64,000 nt of DNA. Source: Oryzias latipes. Its lineage: Eukaryota > Chordata > Actinopteri > Beloniformes > Adrianichthyidae. Below, in pieces: positions 57,700 through 64,000 of the stretch. The notes beneath the pieces were generated by a model. The model was not told where the DNA came from. It searched no databases and saw nothing but the letters and a program-made list of their open reading frames with translations. The stretch is from contig NC_019867.2 of NCBI RefSeq assembly GCF_002234675.1, positions 18,818,184 to 18,882,183 of the forward strand. Reading direction: 5' to 3'. Within the stretch, counting starts at the first letter, position 1. Each line of letters opens with the position of its first letter. The position numbers and the translations under genes are program-made.

Positions 57700-58206
57700 C
57701 TACAGGTAAGTATCCAGCTCTGTGCTGCTAAGGCTTTGTGTGGATTGCTGAAGTGCTGCTTCTGTGGCAGTAGGAGGCTCTGTAGGAGGCTCTTTCTGCT
57801 GGTGAGGTGAGTCCGTTTCAGTTTGTGGCACCCCCTCCGGCATCACATTGTTTGCTGAAGGTGGGGCAGGTGGATCCAACGGCGGTGGAGGAGGAGAGGG
57901 GTCAGTGGGAAGAGGGTACGGATTAGGTATCTCCTCTGGGAGCTGAGGTTTCTTGCTTTTCTTCTTGCTCTTCCTCTCCTCCTTGCCTTTCCTCAGCTCT
58001 GGTTGAGGTTCAGGCACCTCGAGAATAATAGTGGGGTTCTGCTGCAGGTCCTGGCGCCTGGGGGGCTCAGCCAACATGATGATGCGAGCGCCGTGCATCC
58101 TCGGAGGCGATTTAAAATTGATTTCTCCGCGGTTCTTCTTCCAGCGCTTCAGCTGAGAGTGATGCTCTCTTTCCACGTCTCGTGCCGTCACCGGGACTTC
58201 AAGAAT
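57700..58206 (-). CDS. tbc1d10a: tbc1d10a last coding exon
   Basis: The acceptor is 'aattcttttttcag|ATTCTT'. It encodes [20 protein letters not shown] and the whole low-complexity tail: KKKSKK basic stretch, proline tract, C-terminal LDTYL, stop. Confidence 0.9.
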   Translation of the reverse strand: MLEVPVTARDVEREHHSQLKRWKKNRGEINFKSPPRMHGARIIMLAEPPRRQDLQQNPTIILEVPEPQPELRKGKEERKSKKKSKKPQLPEEIPNPYPLPTDPSPPPPPLDPPAPPSANNVMPEGVPQTETDSPHQQKEPPTEPPTATEAALQQSTQSLSSTELDTYL

Positions 58207-61200
58207 CTGAAAAAAGAATTCAAGAAAAACCGCTATGCAAAAAGAAATCTAAAAAGTCCAAACGAACTAAGACTGCAGCCTTCCATAGCAAACCACCAGG
58301 CACATGACCTGACCTCACCTCTCGCACGAGGACGGTCTCCTGCATGTACCGCTGATCTAAGGCTCTGAGAAGCTCCATAGTCTCATACATGCCCTGACAC
58401 GCCTTCAGCTTCTCACGCGTCCCCAACATGCATTTGAGCAGCACCAGACCCACACGGAAAATTATTTTGACTCCTGAAAGAGGGAACCAGAATGATGAGT
58501 GAGCTTCAGTGAGTAGAGGGGATGTTTCGCGATACCATTGAAAAACCGGTTCCAGAAACAGTTACCATCACAGAGGAACATGTCCCACACGCGCAGAACT
58601 GATGCCCACGGCAGGGTTCTGGAGAAGGCACACATGAACCACTCGGTCATGTAGAGGATGGGGTCAATCTTGTATTTCTCCAAATGTCTGAAAGCAAGAG
58701 GGGAAATGCGACGCAGCAAAGCAAACAGAATCTCGCCGTCCAACTGAATCGCTTCCTGAAAGAGACGCAAAAGGAAAAACATTCAGATGAGTTGTTGGAG
58801 TTCGAGCCTAACAGGTGGAAGGTCAATTAACCGCTTCACATGCAAACATTTCTTTAAAGACTCCCTCCAATCATCTTTAATCTATTATGAAAGTGTTCCC
58901 AGTGGGTTTTGAAATATGATTTTGCAGTTTTTAGCCCAAATTTAAAAATAAAACATAGTTTCTGCAGAGTGGCAGGAGTTCATTAGATATTATCCTCAGA
59001 GTTGTGGGCATGACTGTTTACACAGAGCAATGGGAGTACATGGATCTGTTCATCTACAAGTGGATGCATCTGAATGGAGCAGAGCAGAGAGCTTATGTCC
59101 CGCCCATAGTAGTTTCTATGTCACAAATACAAGGTTTTTTTTTTAAATGGCATATTTTTGTCTGCTTATGATTTACAACAATTTGCATTAATAAATACTC
59201 AGAAATGCAAATTTGAGCTTTTTTTTTTATATTCATCTTCCATCATGAGAAAAGAGCATGTTAAAAAACCAAAAGCTATTTTCATCACAGTGGAATGTCA
59301 AAGACTGTTCACAATAAAACAGATTTCACAATGCTATATATTGTAGCTGCACACTTTTCATGGAAGGGTTTTGTTAATAAATGCTTTATGTAATCCACCA
59401 AAACAATAAGAAGCATCAACGATAAGGCTAACTTAAATAAAAATGATGTAACCCATTATTAAATCCAGATTCTGAAAAGACAGACACCACCCAGAGTAGC
59501 TGCATCAGTGAGCAGTAACCACAGTTATGCTAACGCTGACACTGCTTGTTGAAACATGTTGCTAATCACTGACATTAATTCCAGTAGTCTCAACTGTGTG
59601 GGAGAGAAAAGCACATCCTGATATATCAGGATGATCAAATATTAACAGCAAAAAGTTAGGGGGGAAAAAAAAGATTTTTGTTTTCTTCTCGTTTCATTTG
59701 TAACAATGTTATTAATAGGTTTTCATCTCACCAGGCCTGGACTGTAGTAACCAGGAAGATACTTCTCACAGATTTGGACTAGACCCCAGAAAGCATCCTG
59801 TGGAAATCCATTATAGATGTTAAAAGAAATCAATTCAGTTTGAAAAAAAGACGAGCATCTGCTCATGTGAACGTCTGATAACAAAAAACAAAACAACATT
59901 GACTTTAAACACAGAAAATTAAAAAAAACACTAAAAATAAACCTGTTATTTATGCAGATGTCATTTGTTACATTGTTAATGACAAAAAGTTATAAATAGT
60001 TTTAAATAGTCATTTGTAACTCGCATCACACACTTTATTCATTTTAATTGACTTAACAAAATACTTACAGTACATAAACATACGCATTTAGATAAACAAA
60101 TCTGAATGCTCTAAAGTCTGAAATGACATTAGAAAACTGATTAGAAATGACAACATGTGTGTTGATTAAAGCACTGTTGATGGTTACCAAGCAGGATGAT
60201 TGCATACATTAAATTAGTATCCACTTTGTCATCTTTCTGTGCCACATATCAATAAAGTTTACAAGAGTTTACAATTTAGTTATGAAAGCTTTCCAAGCTA
60301 TAAAGTCACTGTGTGCTTTTTTGGGGGGGGGGATGATTAACTGGAATAAAGCTCCCACATCAAAATGACCAAACACATACGTGTCTGCAGATCTTACAGT
60401 AGAAATGCTGAAACCCACATAAAGACTTTCTCTGTTAGAACTTTTACAGTCTTCTTGATGTGAGTTTACTGCATGTTAGAACCCTACATGCAAGTGAAAT
60501 GGAGGATAATGTTTGAAAAGCTAATCTTTTATTTAGTCTTTGAAGACCCTCAAGGATTTTGCCGCAGAAAGCATCATTTGTCAAAGCACGTCTTTTCACC
60601 AATCAGCTTAAACGATGAAATGAAAATGTGTGTGTGTATGTGTGAAACCCAGTCATACCTCAGCAGGCATGTGCATGAGCAACACAGCAGCAATAGGAGC
60701 CTGGGCCTGACAGTACCCCTCCTCCGGTTTGTAGAGAGTGTAGGCCTTCAGAACACGGAACAGGTCCTGCTGCCTGCATTGGGTCCACATACAAACGAGT
60801 ACAAAGTTAAAGTTCAAACTGTTTATTAATTCACTTCAAATCCAATTCAAATAGGCTAGGACACTCACCCGTGTCCTCCCCGCGACACAAACATCTCATG
60901 AAACGGAAACTGCCGATGAAGGTCTTTCTCGATCACATCGATCCATTTGGGTTCCCCTGGCTGACTGTCCAGCTCCTGACAAAACAAACGACATCAGTAC
61001 ATTTAGAGTTGAAGAAAAATCATTAACCCTTTTACGTTATTTCGACTGCCGCTAGATTTCTGCTAGAATTATGTAATTTTAGCTGATCCTGAAGCGGAGA
61101 AAAGCAGCACTTTACAGTAGGGAAGTGCCTATGTAATCGACGTCAAACAGCTGATTCTGATGTGAAGAAAAGCGGCTTTGTGCACATAAAGTGTTGCATA

Positions 61201-63005
61201 TCGGTGCAATGTCGATGTTCAAAGCCAAAGTTTTCCAGTGTCAGAATCAGCAATTAACATGAATCCAGAAGTTATGGAATGTCAAAGACCGTGTGTTACT
61301 TAGGTGTCGCCTGCAGCATCTCCAATGTTAAAGGGTTAAACACAATTCAAGATTTAGCATAATTTAAGTAGTAGTACTAAAACCATTTTTTTCTACTAAG
61401 TTATATGGAAGTTATGTGGAACTTCACTGTTGCATGGCCACAGTTTCAGTAACCATTTCAAATCATATTTCAAAATGAAATAAACCCTAAAATGAAGCAT
61501 CGACAGAGTAGAGAGAAGGAAGTGAAAGAAGAAGCCGTCCGACCTGAAACTTTCCGTGGTTCTGCTCCTTCTTCACCTTCCCGCCTGATAAGTAGAGCCA
61601 CGCACGGCCTCGTAGGGCTGGAGGGATTCCTTTCTGGCAGCGCAGCCTCACCTTCAACACAAGAATCAGGAACCTCAGTCGTTATCACCAAAGAGGCAGA
61701 TTTGACAGTAATTTATTCAGGTTGGGAGAATAGTTAGGAGCTTTTTTATGAACGGGCAAAGAGGAGTGGGATCTTTAATATAAAGTAGCATTTGTCCATT
61801 TTATGATGACCAAAAAGAAAAACAAAAATAACTGAAGTTTGCTCTTATATAATCTTCTTAGTTCAGTCAATTTACAGAAATGAAGACTCATATGAAAACC
61901 TCTAAAAAACAAGACGTTAAAATACAGTTTTGAATTTTACCAGCCGATATAAGACAAACCATTAAAAAGTCTAATTTAGGTAGAATTTGCAGAAAAGATG
62001 CTCAATTCCATTAAATTAAGAATGAGAACACCAAATAACCTAAAGTGCCATCTGGAAGAAGTTTGCCTCGTTTGCATCTTAGGTCAAATTTGATTGAGGG
62101 TATGGAATTTAACACCAAATGCTACACTTTTTACATATAAAATAAAAATGTTTGCTTTGAATGCGAAAGAAAACAAAAATTCCTTCTCCTGGAACCGACC
62201 CAGACATTTACAAAAACACAGGGTAACGCTAAAGTATATGTAGTACAATGTAAACATGAGCTGTAGCTATAATTTTCAACTAAAAAAACAAAGGCTTGTG
62301 TTTGCACAGCAGGTCAGATGACATGAATACATGTCACAGACAGCAAAGTTGTAAGTTCCTGTAGGATTATGGTCTAAACCATTTTTTAAATCCGGCTTGT
62401 AAATTGGAAGAATAGTATATGCCTATTTTAATGTTATTCTAAACCTTTTTTTTTTAAACTATATAAATCCTTGACATCAAATCCAAAGAAATCCACAAAC
62501 TTTTTCTTTTCAAACAACTTTGCATGATATTACCTACAATACCGTTTTTTTTTTTTTTTAAATGGGATGTCGCTACAGCTCCTCCATAAATCTAATAGTG
62601 TCAATATGTCATATGGTATGTGAGACTGGATAAAAGAAACAGGCTTTGTCTTGGCTTGCTGGTGACTCACAGATGGTGAATGAACTGCCTTGTGCTGCAA
62701 AAATGAAATCATTTCTCAAAGAACTTGCTTAGCAAGTGGATCTCTTCACAATGTTTTCATGAATCTGTTCCTTCTGCAATCACATACTTCAAGAACTGCG
62801 GTGTTTGATAACAAATGCAAAGCAAAGAGTTACTCAGTCGGGGCAGAATAGAACCTCTGCAATAAATAAATATGCAAGGACGGCGACAGAGCCAAACATG
62901 CTGACCTTATTGAATCTTTTGTTCATCCATTTGTCCCAGTGGCTGAGCATGTCCAGCCACTTCACCTCCCTCTGCCTGAGCACCTCCATCGGCACATCCT
63001 GAGCT
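57700..63005 (-). CDS. tbc1d10a: TBC1 domain family member 10A (EPI64), Rab GTPase-activating protein, 5' end missing
   Basis: A cytoplasmic RabGAP that in mammals binds the scaffold EBP50 in microvilli and acts on Rab27A/Rab35 (family knowledge). Eight exons are visible on -: 62906-63005, 61544-61651, 60869-60975, 60659-60773, 59732-59797, 58566-58755, 58319-58473, 57700-58206. All are GT-AG and join in frame to 448 codons plus stop. Human TBC1D10A is about 508 aa, so some 60-90 N-terminal residues lie beyond the window. The TBC domain starts around [15 protein letters not shown]. It has the Arg finger in [10 protein letters not shown] and the Gln finger in GYCQAQ, so the dual-finger GAP mechanism is intact. 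[16 protein letters not shown] and [11 protein letters not shown] are highly conserved family blocks. The C-terminus is Lys-rich, then Pro-rich ([14 protein letters not shown]), and ends in DTYL, the PDZ ligand that marks the 10A paralogue. No disabling change is seen. Fish have two tbc1d10a copies; which one this is cannot be told. Confidence 0.93.
58319..58473 (-). CDS. tbc1d10a: tbc1d10a exon (end of TBC domain)
   Basis: 'ccctctttcag|GAGTCAAA' to 'CGAGAG|GTGAGG'. Encodes [17 protein letters not shown] and the helix that ends the TBC fold. Confidence 0.92.
58566..58755 (-). CDS. tbc1d10a: tbc1d10a exon (TBC core)
   Basis: 'cgtctctttcag|GAAGCG' to 'GATG|GTAACT'. Encodes [20 protein letters not shown] and [16 protein letters not shown]. 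It is the most conserved exon. Confidence 0.93.
58854..59303. mobile_element. ~450-bp family M1 MITE in a tbc1d10a intron
   Basis: The left end 'ttaaagactccctccaatca' and the right end 'tttcatcacagtggaatgtcaaag' correspond to the ends of the short copy at 6590-6738. The middle ('gtgggcatgactgtttacac', 'cttatgtcccgcccatagtag') is the full-length body missing from the short copy. Confidence 0.6.
59732..59797 (-). CDS. tbc1d10a: tbc1d10a exon, 66 bp
   Basis: 'ggatttccacag|GATGCT' to 'GGCCTG|GTGAGA', phase 0-0. Encodes [20 protein letters not shown] plus GL. Confidence 0.92.
60659..60773 (-). CDS. tbc1d10a: tbc1d10a exon carrying the Gln finger
   Basis: 'ggacccaatgcag|GCAGCAG' to 'GCTGAG|GTATGA'. 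Encodes [18 protein letters not shown] and [20 protein letters not shown]; the YCQ glutamine is catalytic in TBC proteins. Confidence 0.93.
60869..60975 (-). CDS. tbc1d10a: tbc1d10a exon carrying the Arg finger
   Basis: 'gttttgtcag|GAGCTG' to 'CACGG|GTGAGT'. Encodes [20 protein letters not shown] and [15 protein letters not shown]; the R of DLHR is the catalytic arginine. Confidence 0.93.
61544..61651 (-). CDS. tbc1d10a: tbc1d10a exon (start of TBC domain)
   Basis: 'gattcttgtgttgaag|GTGAGG' to 'TTTCAG|GTCGGA', 108 bp, phase 0-0. Encodes [20 protein letters not shown] and [10 protein letters not shown]. The acceptor has a weak polypyrimidine tract, but the protein match is clear. Confidence 0.9.
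62906..63005 (-). CDS. tbc1d10a: tbc1d10a first visible exon
   Basis: 'gtgtgttttggccag|AGCTCAG' to 'AATAAG|GTCAGC'. Encodes [20 protein letters not shown] and [13 protein letters not shown], the conserved segment just before the TBC domain. The acceptor could alternatively lie 2-7 bp further in. Confidence 0.85.
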
Positions 63006-64000
63006 CTGGCCAAAACACACAAAAGTTACAGAATTACAAATGTTCTGATTTATTCAGATGCATTCTGGGTCATATTTAGAATGTTAATTATATATAAAGT
63101 GACTTAAATATAACGTTCAATTGTGACAACTGAAGGTGCTGTAGAGAGGACAACACCAAAAGTGCATGGTGTGTATTTAAAAAAAACAATAAATTTCAAA
63201 ATTATTTCAAAAACGTTTTTTTTAAGGAGATTTGAGCAATTCTTTTCTATGTAAAAAAATAAGTTCTAGTCTTTAATGCAAGATTCCCCAATGTCACCAA
63301 AAGTTTTACTATAAACTGTTTTTCATAACTAAACAAAATTGGTTTTATCTAGAAATTTTGAAGACTGTTCAAAACAGAATCCATTTCCATCCAACATCAA
63401 TTCTATTGAACTGATGAAGTATTCTGACACTGTTACTGGTTCTTAAACACAAACAAGAGCATGTGTGTCAAACTAAGGTATACAAATTCCAAAGTCAAAT
63501 AAATATTACCCAGTTTGACGTGGTAGAGTCAGAAATAGTCCATTTTTGTGATGCAACTCAACTGAAAAGTGTTCCCGTGTCAGTCAAAATAACATAAATA
63601 TCCTCTGTGAGGAACAACGATGGATGTAGGAAAGTCAGGCGGACTGGTTCCTTTGGTGGAGTGTGTAATTATCTCATAGGCACAAGTCTGTAATTGCAGG
63701 GTTGAAATGTATTCAAAGAAACTGCCTCTAAAAAAAAAAAGTTGGATGGTTTTCTCTCAGCTCAAACTACAGGCCAGACACAGGGATCTGTTCTTGGCAA
63801 AAGATTACCCCCTATTTCTGTGCTTTTATTAAATTGTTAGCTCACCAATAAAAATCATAATGTTTGCAGTCTATAGAAATATATGGTCTCCAATCAAGAT
63901 TGAAACAATAAGTATTTTCTTGTTGCGTTAAACACACTCACTAAATTGACATTTTTCAAAGTAAAAGCATCAGTTCCCTCACTGGATTTCGTTTTAAGTC
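63006..64000. other. tbc1d10a: tbc1d10a upstream intron
   Basis: AT-rich sequence with no match to the expected N-terminal coding exon on the - strand. The start codon and promoter must lie beyond position 64000. Confidence 0.5.

Noticed and set aside
61492..61737. Forward ORF of 81 codons
   Set aside because: It is the antisense shadow of the tbc1d10a exon at 61544-61651.

Overview
The window reads as vertebrate, specifically teleost fish, nuclear DNA. It is AT-rich, has spliced genes with GT-AG introns, a fish-type apelin receptor, a TBC1D10A orthologue, and several repeat families that are common in fish genomes (tRNA-derived SINEs, L2- and RTE-like LINE relics, Tc1 relics, many MITE-like elements with inverted ends). 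There are no prokaryotic-style operons, CRISPR arrays or rRNA genes. All calls come from reading the sequence; no database was searched.

Layout. (1) 0-3 kb: one intronless open frame on + (1871-2701) for an unrecognised 276-aa coiled-coil protein, with an ATTAAA signal 250 bp downstream. (2) 3-12.5 kb: gene-free, with MITE-like elements at 3970-5312, 6590-6738 and 8381-8595. (3) 12.5-14.6 kb: the intronless apelin receptor gene on -, with a TATA-like box and a poly(A) signal. (4) 14.6-45 kb: about 30 kb with no gene I can support. It holds MITEs (18.2-19.0, 29.7-30.7, 39.0-39.6 kb), an RTE-like LINE endonuclease relic (30.7-31.3 kb) and SINEs (34.5 and 37.3 kb). (5) 46.5-51.3 kb: an unrecognised spliced gene on -, the most interesting locus here. 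It has a noncoding first exon under a TATA box and a consensus RFX X-box, a 20-codon ATG exon, six tandem copies of one symmetric 93/96-bp exon, a 109-bp exon, three microexons (11, 18 and 15 bp) and a terminal coding exon. All junctions stay in one frame and give a predicted 284-aa protein. (6) 51.9-55.7 kb: nested transposons. A degenerate LINE reverse transcriptase on - is split by a 2.36-kb foldback element, and a decayed Tc1-like transposase lies next to it on +. (7) 56.0-63.0 kb: tbc1d10a (EPI64 Rab GTPase-activating protein) on -. Eight exons are visible, ending in the PDZ ligand DTYL; the 5' end lies beyond the window.

Functional view. The apelin receptor is a plasma-membrane class A GPCR and TBC1D10A is a cytoplasmic RabGAP. 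Nothing ties them into one pathway. The tandem-exon gene has RFX-type promoter motifs, which hints at ciliary or germ-cell expression. That is inference from motifs only.
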